Assembly: GCF_032854445.1 (NCBI RefSeq)
Contig: NC_088295.1
Span: 27,577,385-27,641,384 of the forward strand
From: Liolophura sinensis
Taxonomy: Eukaryota; Mollusca; Polyplacophora; Chitonida; Chitonidae
DNA length: 64,000 bases
Reading direction: 5' to 3'
Part shown: piece after piece, positions 24,607 through 36,590 of the stretch
Position numbering within the stretch: position 1 is the stretch's first letter
How the letters are laid out: each line of letters starts with the position of its first letter
Position numbers and translations under genes: made by a program
The notes under the pieces: model-generated
The model's database searches: none
What the model was told of the DNA's origin: nothing
Seen by the model: only the letters and a program-made list of their open reading frames with translations

Positions 24607-24988
24607 GATTGGTGTTTTACGCCGTGCTCAAGAATATTTCACTTATACGACGGCGGCCAGCATTATGGTGGGTGGAAACCGGGTAGAGCCCGGAGGAAAC
24701 CCACGACCATCCGCAGGTTGCTGACAGACCTTCTCACGTAAAATTTCAATAGATAGTCAGTGAAGTTTAGCTATACATATACAGTTTAGCTCTACATGTT
24801 TGTGCAAAAATTGTTCCAATTGAACACACAAAATTCACATGTTTAGGCCTAAAGTTAACAATCATATATTGTCGTCTTACAATAGCCTTGCGATGGCAAC
24901 ACGGGCGCTCTACCTGTGGCACGTTCATGTCCTCCGCCTGGTAGACTGTAATTGCGCACAGAAGCACACAGAGTACGCGATTCCACAT
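21198..24988 (-). CDS. CUB-domain type I transmembrane receptor (8 exons)
   Basis: Exons: 24988-24914, 24562-24523, 24164-23778, 23444-23360, 23030-22913, 22585-22504, 21652-21597, 21440-21198. They sum to 1086 nt, 361 residues plus stop, with every phase matching. Order: signal peptide (WNRVLCVLLCAITVYQA), a short segment with one Cys, one CUB domain at about 39-165 (NITSPGYP motif, then CQW and two further Cys), a hydrophobic membrane span at about 174-195 (IVAICAFLVPLFCAFPVY), a strongly basic juxtamembrane stretch (KRKRIQARVQRLREQ), then about 150 acidic and Ser/Pro-rich cytoplasmic residues. KSVTF near residue 341 fits the protein phosphatase 1 docking pattern [RK]xVxF. The extracellular part probably binds a protein or glycan; no ligand can be named. 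The start is uncertain: an in-frame ATG at 25042 adds 18 residues before the signal peptide. Confidence 0.78.
21897..22443. repeat. Long imperfect inverted repeat in CUB receptor intron 6
   Basis: The left arm (about 21897-22082) and the right arm (about 22254-22443) are reverse complements with modest divergence: for example the arms share (reading left arm) tgtcatcactaataaatcc, ctggctttaata, aagtttaccttgaaca and tcacagcc. About 170 bp separates them. It is the form of a foldback or MITE-like element. Confidence 0.8.
23778..24164 (-). CDS. CUB domain exon of the membrane receptor
   Basis: A single phase 1-1 exon carries the whole CUB domain: CYYEIN, NITSPGYPC, SCQWKLKAP, a Cys in KTCHVAYLEY, RRCGTKNP and a final strand YKGIYLQLKI. 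The cysteine count slightly exceeds the usual four. N-glycosylation sequons are present (NIT, NNT). CUB modules are extracellular beta-sandwiches of about 110 residues used for protein-protein contacts. Confidence 0.85.
24575..24741 (-). mobile_element. SINE family 1, truncated, with T-run
   Basis: A run of about 27 T precedes tgattggtgttttacgccgt, then the conserved core to gcaggttgctgacagacc. It lies in CUB receptor intron 1. Confidence 0.85.
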
Positions 24989-25547
24989 TGCGACCGGATG
25001 CCTGCAAGTTCCTGGAGTCAAATAAAATCCCATCACCTGCACATAAGCTTATGTGTAAAGCCTTTTCTAGGCTTGCCAATGTCTCTAGCGACGTGAACAG
25101 TTCTCAACCAAGAACTTGTTTGGCGCTGGCAAGCTGAAATTAAAAATAACAATTGTGCACTGGTTTTCCTTGAATTGCGCGATCACGGGTTTCTTGACAG
25201 AACAGTTCTTGCCAGAGGGCACAATGTAAAAAGTGAACACCCACAATTATCATTGTTCACTGAAGCCATGTATATTATCGTTGACATTATAGTGTCAACA
25301 TGGTAAATCTCCATGCGTGTAGGTAATATTAGGCCTATATTCAGATACAAGTGCGCTATTTACTGCCCAAGAGTGCAAGATGGCCAGCGTAAAAAATTCG
25401 TCTTTAAATGTTTTGTTGTTATAGGTTGTAATATCTTTAATCCGTATCTCAACTCGAAAGATCCCCGTTGGAGCAAATCTAAACCTTTAAATACATGTAC
25501 AAGTGACAAAGCTAAGCACGTTTACCATCTGGTTCATATCGGTATAC

Positions 25548-25768
25548 GTGCCTCTGTACTGGCACACTGGCCGAGGAGCCTCCCACCAATGCGGTCGCTT
25601 TCAGTTCAACTCCACCTCATGCTGACTTCTCCGGTTGTACGTGGAAAAGTCTGGCCACAAGCTGCGAATGCTCGTGGGTTTTCCGGGCTCTGCCCAGTTT
25701 CTTCCCACCATAATGCTGGCCGCCGTCATATAAGTGAAGTATTTTTGAGTACGGCGTAACACCAATCA
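25548..25768 (+). mobile_element. SINE family 1, 5' truncated
   Basis: From tgcctctgtactggcacac through caatgcggtcgctttcag and the core to ggcgtaacaccaatcaag. Confidence 0.85.
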
Positions 25769-25911
25769 AGAGAAAAAACGGTACTTTAGTCTTACTTTCT
25801 TTATTACTCTCAGGCCTTTTGTCTAGTCATTGAGATAATTACATGTAATATAGCTACCAACGCCGGCGAAATGAAAGTAAATCACAAACTTTGGATAAGA
25901 CAACTAACTCA

Positions 25912-26120
25912 TTTAATGGTTGCTTAACGCCACACTGCCGGTGGAGGAAACCGGAGTACCAGACGTGAACCACCGACTTTTGCCCAACTCTCCCGTAGAT
26001 TTTCACACGGTATTGGTGGTGGTCTTCAAAGAAAGTAACACTCGACAAGCGCCGACACAGCCAGCTTGGTCGACCACAAACAGTACAACCCTGGGTATGA
26101 GCCAATTCTGCAGAAGGCCG
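25912..26120. repeat. Probable interspersed repeat
   Basis: aatggttgcttaacgccaca, then ggaggaaaccggagtacc, resembles a repeat I associate with molluscan genomes, but only one copy is in the window, so this is weak. Confidence 0.35.
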
Positions 26121-27296
26121 GATTTGAAGAAGACAACATACCCCTACTTAAATTCGAAAGACTTGATTTGTATATTTCCAAGTCTTCTCATAATCCCGGG
26201 GTATCCCTGTAACTTAGATGCAGGCATTGCTTGTTCTTTAGGAATTTCAATGAAGCATAAAACGCTTCAGATCAGTCACCCCTACTTGATGAACGAGGGT
26301 GACCTCTTGAATTAAAATATCGATGGTTCAGCTACGACCTTGCGTTAAGAGATTTGTTCTTTGTGAGGCATAGTTTAAGTTACCCCGTCTCTACTCGATG
26401 CTGGATTTTATTCGTTTTCCTAGTGAAGTGAATTGCTCCACTGCTTAATAACCCTATGTACACACTGGCCAGCGCAAAATTCACGCAAGGTAAGATTTAT
26501 ACGTTATTGGACAGACTTTAGTTCAAGTGTCAGTCTTATCATTTTGAACAAAATGCGCTTTAAGTAGCGGGATGAACAATACCCCGCTGACCTGTCACAT
26601 AACTAAGGCATACCTCGGTGATAGGTTTTCTGTCATCTATTGCAAACTCACTCATTCAGCAAACGTTAAGTGCTGCTTTATGTTTTAAATAACCCGTGAT
26701 TTGTTCGTTACTACATGTGATTATTCCCTACAAGTTATCATGAAGAAAATTCAAAACTTACAAATAACAAATCAAGCAACAAGGGTTTTTGGCAGTGTTT
26801 TTACAGCACAGAAATAAAAGAGGCTACACAACACAGCTGAATATAATACATGCAGCAAAGAAATCAACTACAAGGTACATGTATACTATGACTGTTCCTA
26901 GAAAATACAAACTTCCCACTACGGTTAATATTTTTGTCCAATAATGCACGAAGACATTGCAATAATGCTGCACTCTTTCCTGACTTCAGATGATCACACA
27001 AAAAATCCAACATTGTGTTGTAAAAATAAAAATTTCGAGCAGCTATACTTCAAGCTTTAGGTCTCCTAATTTTGGCATGTCCATATACATTCATCCTAAC
27101 TTTGGAAACTCTGTAATGAACATATTTTGAAGTGCTGTGGAAGTCATTTGGTTTTCCAGCAGTTAAGAGATAAACCTATTATTCTTGGATAACATGACAA
27201 AAAGATCATGGGTCAGGTTTCATGTTTTTAAATACAAGTTTGTTCCTCAAATGTATTTTAGCACTATATCATAGCATACAGTCATTTTCAGACCAT
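26121..27296. other. Intergenic, nothing recognised
   Basis: No splice-supported exon, RNA gene or tandem repeat was found between the repeat at 25912-26120 and the likely ECI1 3' end. Confidence 0.4.
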
Positions 27297-27302
27297 TTTA
27301 TT
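27297..27302 (-). terminator. Candidate polyadenylation signal of ECI1
   Basis: AATAAA on the minus strand about 390 nt past the ECI1 stop. It is the first canonical hexamer I found downstream; no transcript evidence is available. Confidence 0.3.
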
Positions 27303-27692
27303 TGTGGTGCCCTGGGCAAATGAAAACATCTACCACTGAATTGGAAGTCTCAACTGGTATAATGTAATGAATCCTGAAACAGACATGATCTCCATAGCAT
27401 CGGATCTTTACAGTTGCTATAACAACTGCTAATGCTGAATTCCTTTTTAAAACAATTGTACTCAGAGCTTTTATGCTGTTATTCTGTTACAAGAGCATTT
27501 GTTGATGTTCTGATAATGTGTTGGAACGCAACATCAGAACATCATCAAACTGTAATAAATCCAGTATACAGATCATACATGACAGTGTGTTAGACAGCCC
27601 ATCCAGGCATAGCACTATTAGCTGATGATCACAGATAAGTCCCTGATTAGTAAATACACAGATCTACATCGATTTAATCTGCATTTACACAT

Positions 27693-30600
27693 TTAACTTT
27701 TACGTTTCTTTAAGCTTTCCAAATAAACCTCCAATGTTTTCTGGACTGAGTCTTTCATGATGAAGTTGACAAAAGTATTGATGTCCTCTTCACGTCGTGA
27801 CTTGAGTTTCTGGATCAGACCGCTGCGTATACCGGATTTTGTTAATTGTCGGGCTAAATCTGCAATGAAAATATAGCATACATTATATACAAAAATCGAT
27901 ACAAAAGTGTTCTTTTAATCCAAACAATGTAAAAAAACAAAGAATATTTGTTTTTATGAGGTGAATGACCTTTAAAGTAAAGCTCTTCAAATTCATATAG
28001 CACATGCACAGAAACAACATATTCATTTATTTATATTTATTTGATTAAAGTTTCATGCCATACTCAAGAATATTTCATTTACACTATGTCAGGTACATTG
28101 ACGTCCCTGCTCCAGGATCATGAAGAGATTTTAAACTTCAGTAAAAATTTCAAACCCTAATAAAATTGTTATTTCTTAGGTCACAAGGTTAAAATACTAC
28201 TTGGCAATGTATGGTCTGGGTAAGTTATTGTACAACGTATTTCAGCTAATATAATGAGAAGCAACATGCCAAATTTAATGGTTGAAGTTTTGACTTAAGT
28301 CTAAGATTAGTTTGTGATCCTGGGCCCACAGCTGCAACATGGCAACATGATCTGATTAGCACGTTACTTACAATGCAGTACTGTTTTTTACCACTAGAAG
28401 CCATGCCACTATTGGGCAAGAGCATAATTAGTGTCCTAATTACATGAAGTTTCGGTTTACACATGTGGTTGTCCTGACTAATGTAAAACAGGTGATGGAC
28501 ACCATGCAGAACCTTGGAGAAACCACTGTTCCTTGTCAGGAAACGTGTACCTGACAACCCTTCACAATTATAGCAGAAAGAAAGCAAGCTGAATTTGAAC
28601 CCACAACCTAAAACATTAATCACTCAATGTTTCTGCCTGTATAGATCAAATAAAAGCACAATGTGTGATGTGACCAGACCTGGTATTTTGAGCCACACGT
28701 CCATCTGCTCTCTTGCCTTCTGGAACACTAGTCCAATGTCTGCAAGCTCATCCACCAAGTTAGCCTGTAGAGCCTTCTCTGAACTGAACATCTCCCCCAG
28801 CTGCAGAGAGTACTCGGCTCTCCTCTGTCCACATGTGTTCAGGAAGGTATCTGTAAACCTAACAGGAACACATCAGTGTTACAATAAACATGGTTACATA
28901 TAAACATGTTCAGGAAGGTTTCTATAAACCTAAAGCAACAAATCATTGTCACAAAAAGCATAGTTACACGTGCACATGTTCAGGAAGGTTTCTGTAAATC
29001 TAACATTAACAAATCAGTGACACAATAAACATGGTTACCTGTGCATGTGTTCAGGAAGGTTTCTATAAACCTAAAGCAACAAATCATAGTCACAATAAAA
29101 ATGGTTACATGTGCATGTGTTCAGGAAGGTTTTTGTAAATGTAACTTTAACAAATCAGAGTCACAATAAACATGGTTACATGTGCACATGTTCAGGAAGG
29201 GTTCTGTAAATGTAACATTAACAAATCAGTGTCACAATAAACATGGTTACATGCAAAGCCCAAAGTAGTCATAATAGAAATATCATTCAGCCTAAATTAA
29301 TGAAAGGCAGAATCCAGATTTAACTGTTTTCTTTCATATAAACATTTACCAGCCTACATATACAAAATACATTTATAAAAGCCATACTGGAGATTATTGG
29401 CAAAAAATTTGAACACTGCATACCAATCAAATTTTTGCTATTACTTTAGAATAACCTTAATAACTACCTTTTATAAAATATCAGATTCCTGTGTGCACCT
29501 GTTACCATTCAACACCGGTAATAAATTTACTACAACTTATAAAGCGGGTTGCATTATACCTTTTTCAAACTTTAGAATCACTTTAACACAATAAACAATA
29601 GAGACTCAAGTCTGATATTTTCTCAAAGCCAATAATTTGAGTGTCTTGGTAAATAACAAAAATCTGCTTACAGATTTTTTACCAAAATTTGCAGGTACCC
29701 TAATTCTTCTAATTTTTGGGAGAGACATTAGTAGCTCTGAAACAGAATGTTACGTTTCTTTCCCAGCATTTTTGAAATGTAAAAATGTATGTTGTTCATT
29801 GGATGGTGTAACCATGTGAGAAAAAAGAAACTCAATATTCCTGCTACAGCTACATGTGAACTGGCTAAAAAGAGCAGACCAGGTGTCCCAAAAATCAAAA
29901 GACATGGTGTACAGCCAGCCCCTAACTAAACTACCAGGTGAAAGTATAATTAGCGCACAGTGAGTACATCAGTGATGAATGAAGGTGTCATTTGAAGATA
30001 TAATTTGCCAGAGATTCTGGAATTGAAACAAGAAGGTAACTAGTGACCAAGTTTTGGTTGTCCTGATGTGGCTTGCATACCAAAATAAAATCATCTGGGG
30101 ACATCTGGTTTTAACACTTATCCACAAATACATACAGCTTACTCCATATATGAACATCTGTTTCTTCCTTTTCAGCATACAATACGCGTTCTTCCAATAA
30201 TAACTGAAGAATTTAAAACCTAGAGTTTTCCATCTGTAAGCATTAAAATTAAGGATATGTTCATGACAAAAATGACACATGATAACTCACCAAAATGGAG
30301 GGATTATACCCTGAAAAAAGAATAAGGAAATATTAAACCACAAGTGACAAATCCATTGTGACATAAACAGCCTGCCATAAACGTTATCATCTGATCTACA
30401 CACATCATATTTAAATGGTCATAGCTGACCTAAGAGGACCATTAATAAACTATTAAATTATAGAACTTAAAGCACATAACCATTGAGCAGAAAGGAAAGC
30501 AGTATGTATGTATGCAGATGTGTGTGTGTATGTTTGCAGTTTTATGTCGTACTTCACAAGTTTTCAATCATCTGACGACAAAGGAAGGCTGTAATAATTA

Positions 30601-33600
30601 GCTTTTTGCTTTTACAGACCCATAGCTGGGTGTGGGTGCTGTGCCTTTTAGTTATTAATCTTTGTTTACTTCTGAACTTAGTACCCTTACCCTAAATCAA
30701 AACTCAGTCACTACAACGTTAACTGCTAACAACAGAATGAAATAATGTGTATTAAAAAATTCTCAACCAAAGATATAACTTCAATACTATCTGTAATGTT
30801 GGCTAATACAATCTGTGAACAGATACAATTCCACACATACTTACCAACAAGGTTTCATTCAAACCGATCGTAAATTTTGGAGCAGCCATCACTCTGTAAT
30901 CACAGCACAAAGCTAGAAGACAGCCACCAGCTGGGGAATGCCCCTGGAAATTAAACATTTCAAACAATTCATTTCATTCATGCTTAATTTCATATTTTGT
31001 ACAATAAAAAAAAAAAAAAACAAAAAAAAAATGCAAATGATTACAAGGTCAAAGATGTACAGTGTCTCTGGTGGTAGGATACTTAAATTAATCGTAGCTA
31101 CATGTACATTCATAATCAAGATTTGAATACAGCTACAGGTCATACTCTTAACAATGGTAGCTAGATCCATAATTGATATTCAACAGTATTCCTGGCAATA
31201 GTTTACTCACACAAATTGGTATATTTATTTATTTATTTATTTGATTGGTGCGTTATGCTGTACTTATACTACCTAGTCCAGCATTATGGTGCGAGGAAAC
31301 TGAGCAGAGCCCAGGGGAAAACCACGACCATCCCATTTATGGCTTGAGAAGCCAGCATGAGATGGACCTAAACTCACAGCCACCACGTTGGTGAGAGGCT
31401 CCTGGATCATTGGGCTGTGCTGGCGCCCTAACCCCTCGGCCACAGAGGCATCCACGTTAATTGAAGCTATATCCATAATTAAAGCTGCACCAGTTTCCTA
31501 GCAGGAGGATACTCACATTAATGGCTGCAATGGTGATGAGGCTAGAACCATAGAGCCTGAGCCAGATTTCCTGAACGTTCCTCCAAAACTCTCGTAGCCT
31601 AGCCTCCTCGGGCTGATACATTTCCATGATGTCCAGGCCAGCTGAGAACACCCCGGGGTTGGCCTGAGGACATCAAGACAATAATTACGTCAGGACAACT
31701 TTAAATAACATAATTAAATGAACTTTAAGTCAGCTTTGCAAAAATTGAAATAAGTTGGTTAACAGGTTTGCAGATAGGAATGAGAATGCAAATTTTACCA
31801 CCACACCTCCTGACAAATGTATGCCCTAACAAACTTCTTACATGGATGTAATTTACATCCAGTCACTCTGCATCCTACATGTAACTTACAGATGTGAGAA
31901 TCACTCCTCAGGATATCTGTAACTTACAGACAAGAGCATCACTCCTCCTCATACATGTAACTTACTGATGTGAGAATCACTCCTCAGGATATCTGTAACT
32001 TACAGACAACAGCATCACTCCTCCTCATACATGTAACTTACTGATGTGAGAATCACTCCTCAGGATATCTGTAACTTACAGACAAGAGCATCACTCCTCT
32101 TCATACATGTAACTTACAGATGTGAGAATCACTCCTCAGGATATCTGTAACTTACAGACAAGAGCATCACTCCTCTTCATACATGTAACTTACTGATGTG
32201 AGAATCACTCCTCAGCATACATGTACTGACAGACAAGAGAATCACTCCTCAGCATACATGTAAGTTACTGACACGAGAATCACTCCTCATCATACATATA
32301 ACTTACAGATGTGAGGATTACACCTCAGCATACATGTACATGTAACTTACAGACAAGAGAATCACTCCTCTTTATACATGTAACATACCAACTTGAGAAT
32401 CACTCCTCATCATACATGTAACTTACAGACGTGAGAATCACTCCTCGGCAGGATTTGTCCCCTTCCAACTTCTCAAAGGCCAGGTGCATGTCTGTTAGCA
32501 TTTCCAAGGACAAGCTATTAACTGGTTTTCTGTTCATCTTCACTACTGCTACACCTAAAATGACAAGAACGACAAGATAAGATTTCTGATAGATATCTGC
32601 ACTAATTCAAACGACATAAACAATAACACTTTATCAATGAAATATGGTATTCATGATACATGTTAATTTGGCTTACATGCATGAAACAAAACAAACTGTG
32701 GATGTTCGCAACAGTTCCAGGTACCTGTGACCCAGTGGAATATCATATTTGGTATTGCCCTACCTGCTACAAGAAATCAATGTTATCACATGGCCAAAGT
32801 AATGTTGAAAGCGATGTTAAATTCAAGTAGAGGCATAAATTAAATACACACAATCCTATCTAGTTTCACATGATTTATTTAACGATATATGATAAAACAG
32901 TTACATTTTCATTTTAAAATTTATTTGTTTGTTGTTACTCAACAGGTAGTATGGGAATCTTGAATATTTCCCCGTCTCAGAATGGATATGAACAAAAGTC
33001 ATGGGTGACATACAAAGTGAAAGGCAAACACTTCAACTACGCTCTTGCATCTGGTTCCCTCACATCCATCTGAAGAAATGTTATGTACCAGTACCGAATT
33101 CAAATGCCAAAAATTCGTCCAAAAGAATAGCTTCTCAGTGGCAAATTTTTTTATAAAACTTCAGGTGTTGAAACCAGAAAATATATTTTTATCATATTAT
33201 ATCATTATACCTTCCAAACGAACATCAAAACACCTTTGTATAATCAATAGAACTCTCAGAATCTGGCAATATGTGCAATATAGTAATGGTCAATTAGAGT
33301 ATGTGTATTACAGTATAATGCATCACCTGTAGCTTCCTCTCTCTCGATGAGGATATTATCAAAAGTTTGAGTGGAGAGACAGAATTGTGACTGATTGGAG
33401 ACAAATGGTCCTCTACTTCGTAATCTCGCCCCATTATGCACTGTTGACACACAGCTTCTTAAGGTTCTCCCTGCAGATAAAAACAGACCAGACTTCAAAA
33501 CTATATGAATTCTCATTAAAACGGATCAATGATGCTGCATATCATGGAGATGGGAAAATATATTTGGTACAGTGGTCATAACTGATAAACTTGTGAATAA

Positions 33601-34402
33601 GTAATCTAAAGAATAATGACCTATATGACAATTACCACTGGAAATGCAATACCAAAAATAGCACTCTCCACGTGGTGCTTAATTAAATCATTTAATGCTT
33701 TAAAAAGAAATACGGCGATGCTTAGCCGGTGATGTTTAAATATGGGGTTAGGCGTAGATCACAGGGTGGCTAGCGGTCCCCGCGTATCAGTATATATGCC
33801 ACTGGTAGACCGAGGTCTCGGGATAGGCGATGCGGAACTACTCATCACATGCGAGATGAAATAGTAACCTACACTGTGTAAGTGTGTATTTTGAATGCAA
33901 ATTAGCATGACTGGCACCACTCCTTGAATTACATGTTTTCGTTACAGTGCAGTTCTTTTGTCTATATTAGTATAAACCCTGTATTAATGACGGGTACATA
34001 GAGGAACTGAGCTTCGCCGGTGTCATTCAACAGTAAAGTTTGCACAATTTTTTCAGCAACACTCACAGCTTGTCTTACTGTACCATTCCACTGAGAACCA
34101 ACATTTGTTCGTGAATATCTCAGTTTAAACACTTTAACTTTGGAAATTTTAATAAAACGGCATCCACATTCGAATCTGTCATGGCCTGACCATCCACGAC
34201 ATGGGACGAAATCAAATACACGAGCGATCACGCCGTGCATTACTGACACCGCATTATGTCATTTTTCCTGAGCATAGGTGCAAGCATTTTGGCTTGTGGA
34301 TAGCCTTCACTTAAACGTCACAATGAATCTCTTTTCAAATATGTTAAACTCTAAGAACGTCGATTATCATTTACCGATGAGCTGACAGGCCTTCCCCGCC
34401 AT
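27693..34402 (-). CDS. ECI1: Enoyl-CoA delta isomerase 1, mitochondrial (8 exons)
   Basis: Exons: 34402-34375, 33470-33327, 32554-32427, 31663-31517, 30943-30845, 30310-30291, 28858-28680, 27859-27693. They total 912 nt, 303 residues plus stop, with all phases consistent; the human protein is 302. The enzyme moves cis-3 and trans-3 double bonds to trans-2 during beta-oxidation of unsaturated fatty acids in the mitochondrial matrix. Recognised blocks: KPVNSLSLEML, GVILTS, VFSAGLDIMEM, EIWLRLYGS, INGHSPAGG (oxyanion hole), IGLNETLLGI with the Glu that aligns with crotonase Glu164, GIIPPFW, DTFLNTCGQRRAEY, and the C-terminal FVNFIMKDSVQKTLEVYLE, very close to vertebrate ECI1. The first ~45 residues are basic and Ser-rich, as expected of a mitochondrial presequence. 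It looks intact and functional. Confidence 0.95.
28022..28090 (-). mobile_element. SINE family 1 tail fragment
   Basis: tttatatttatttgattaaa then catactcaagaatatttca; the rest of the element is missing. In ECI1 intron 7. Confidence 0.7.
28837..29255. repeat. ~70-bp array copying the ECI1 exon 7 acceptor
   Basis: Six copies with ttcaggaagg at 28839, 28909, 28979, 29050, 29120 and 29191. The first is the true start of exon 7 with its acceptor; the other five lie in intron 6. Each unit also has aacaaatca and acaataaacatggttaca. Confidence 0.92.
30533..30582 (-). mobile_element. SINE family 2 tail fragment
   Basis: Reverse of the family 2 end: ttttatgtcgtacttcacaa followed by tcatctgacgac. In ECI1 intron 5. 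Confidence 0.5.
31223..31449 (-). mobile_element. SINE family 1, internal deletion
   Basis: Left tail tttatttatttatttgattg, core shortened near 31265-31280, right head ending cggccacagaggc. In ECI1 intron 4, about 70 bp from exon 4. Confidence 0.85.
31900..32446. repeat. 38-bp array copying the ECI1 exon 3 donor
   Basis: Fifteen copies of actcctc (two slightly altered) start at about 31903 and recur every 38 bp with two small irregularities, to 32440, which is inside exon 3. On the minus strand each unit resembles the last 18 bases of exon 3 plus its GTAAGT donor and acatgta. Confidence 0.93.
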
Positions 34403-34434
34403 TATTTTCCAGTCGTCCGAAGTTCAACATCTGG

Positions 34435-34442
34435 ACCGGAAG
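34435..34442 (-). promoter_or_regulatory. Candidate ETS/GABP site upstream of ECI1
   Basis: CTTCCGGT on the minus strand lies about 35 bp upstream of the ECI1 ATG. ETS (GABP/NRF-2) sites close to the start are common in nuclear genes for mitochondrial proteins. Inference from motif and position. Confidence 0.35.
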
Positions 34443-35477
34443 CCCGTGATCCAACTATACGAGTCATTCACTGTTGACGCTGGGACTGCTCTACGCCGAG
34501 ACTGCTCCACGCTGGGACTGGTTGTCGCCAACACCAAACCAAAATACCCTCAAATCGCACTTTTATTATTTTTTTGTAATAAGTGTTTATATTATAAAGT
34601 GTGCTATGCTGTTTTTGATGTATTTAATGCTTGTTTTATTGTTTTGGATGAAGGCTAAGGATCAACCGACCGCGGAGGTCGATGCCTTAACGAAGTGCAA
34701 GCCTTCTGCACTGAAGCTAGCCTGTCTTCTAGCTCTGTATGTGTACTGTAGGCTTGACGCCGGAAATACGATAAATTGAAACGTGAACTTCAATATTATG
34801 GAAATATATAGTAGGCCGATCTGTGGACGAGACGGTTTACATGCATTAGGGCTACTGGTCAAGCGAGCATGGATATGGTTACGGTCTAGGTTCTCAGGCG
34901 AAATATCAATGTCAGTATCACAATTAACGGTGGAGAGTGATCAATGTTTGCGAACACCAGAAAAACCCATAAATCATAAATAGTTTAGATATAAATTCTC
35001 ATAAAACCCAGGTTTTGGTCAGCTATTATTTTTTGGGCACCCTGGTATGGTAAATATCATAAAAAAACACACCCTGCTTTCCTTCTAGTTGTTATCAAGT
35101 TAACCTAGCTATCGCTAGTGTTCACGTAGTGTCACAACACTTATAGAGTTATAAATTTATAGCTGTATAATTTTAATGTCCGTGTTACTTTGCTGATATG
35201 TTTCCCAATGGTTGCTGAAAACTGGCCTGCAGTTCCTTTTCTGTGTTTCGTTTCAGTATGTTAGGTAGAGTATATCTGTAGGCCTACTAAGATTTCTTTG
35301 AAACGTTTGGTTTTATTTCTCATTATGCAAGTTAAGATATAAAAATACAAAAAAGCGTCACAGCTTTCTTCTTGGGACATAAAATTGGCTTTAAACTACA
35401 GTTTTCTTAATGGCCCACCGGTCAGTCAAGAAATAAAGTAATCTGCAGTGGTGGCATCGACAGTAACTGTTAAACAG

Positions 35478-35565
35478 TTGGGTTTCCCCCCAACTATGCC
35501 CGGTTTCCTCCCACCATCAGTGAAGTATTCTTGAGCACGGCGTAAAAAAACAATAAAATAAAATC
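35478..35565 (+). mobile_element. SINE family 1 3' fragment
   Basis: gggtttccccccaactatgc, cggtttcctcccaccatcag, then ttcttgagcacggcgtaaaa. Contains an internal deletion. Confidence 0.75.
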
Positions 35566-35610
35566 AAATACCAATATGCAATAAATTCAATAAATGTGAG
35601 TAACGGAAAA

Positions 35611-35808
35611 TTTATTTAGTTATTTGGTTGGTGTTTTAAGCCGTACTGAAGAATATTTCACGTATACAAGTAAACTGGTCAGCACTATGATGGGAGGAGA
35701 TCGTGCAGAGCCCGGGGGAAACCCACAACCATCCGTAGGTTGCTGGAAACCTTCCTACGTCGCCTACCGCCGGAGAGGAATTCAGCATGAGCTGGACTCG
35801 AACTTCAA
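35611..35808 (-). mobile_element. SINE family 1, truncated
   Basis: Tail and core at left, body up to agcatgagctggactcgaac; the tRNA A-box end is missing. Confidence 0.82.
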
Positions 35809-36439
35809 ACTATAACTCGTTATTTCGAAATCGATGTTAAAATATAAAAATATATTTCTGCTGTAAGCAGTATACTATATAGAATATAAAACATATTCTC
35901 ACACAGCTAAGGGCCCCAGAGGCTTCCATCGGACTCTCATTATCCTTGACCATTTATGCCATTCGTACTGATTCTAACCCTACTCTATCCAACTCAAGCT
36001 TCACCTTGGCTGCAGGTCGGAAATCTGCAGGTTGTTTCCAAAGAAGGCGATTTCTGTGCCCTTAAGAATACTAGATCTCCTCAGGAGTAACATTTAGGCA
36101 TTTTTTTTTAAATTTCATGTTTTGATTCTTAACTCTCAATTATTTCTCTGACTTAAAGATGAAAACCAAATTCAAATTATATATATATATTTGTCTTTAA
36201 TTTGACAAAATGTATAGTTTGTTGTAATCCAAGGTATTAGTGTTTTCCTGGGATTAAGATAGCCAGTGTTAATCACAGAGTTTACATAGCTCCCACTGAT
36301 TTGGAGGATGCCAGCCAACATTTGTCTATAAACTGTGCACAACTGCATGCAAATATAATTAAAGACGTACAGCCTAGACGTACGGCTTCTTGTCAGTTTC
36401 ATTCTATAATTGTTCATGTAAATGCATAAATGTCAAGTT

Positions 36440-36590
36440 AAACGTCCCCTAACACCACGGCTTAAGCAGAATTAGGTAAAGAAAAAAAATGCAGTGATGT
36501 TAACTGCAATTCATTAGACGTCACTGGCGTAGAATTACTCAAAATGCCGTCTTAACATCCCATTTAACAAACAATCATATTAAAACAATG
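36440..36590. repeat. Dispersed repeat, copy 1
   Basis: Shares blocks with 52905-53040: acttaagcagaa-like (gcttaagcagaat), tagacgtcactg and tacccaaa-like segments in the same order. Family unknown. Confidence 0.5.

Noticed and set aside
33962-34249. 95-residue minus-strand frame in ECI1 intron 1
   Set aside because: No domain, no fitting splice phase with exons 1 and 2, and ECI1 is complete without it.
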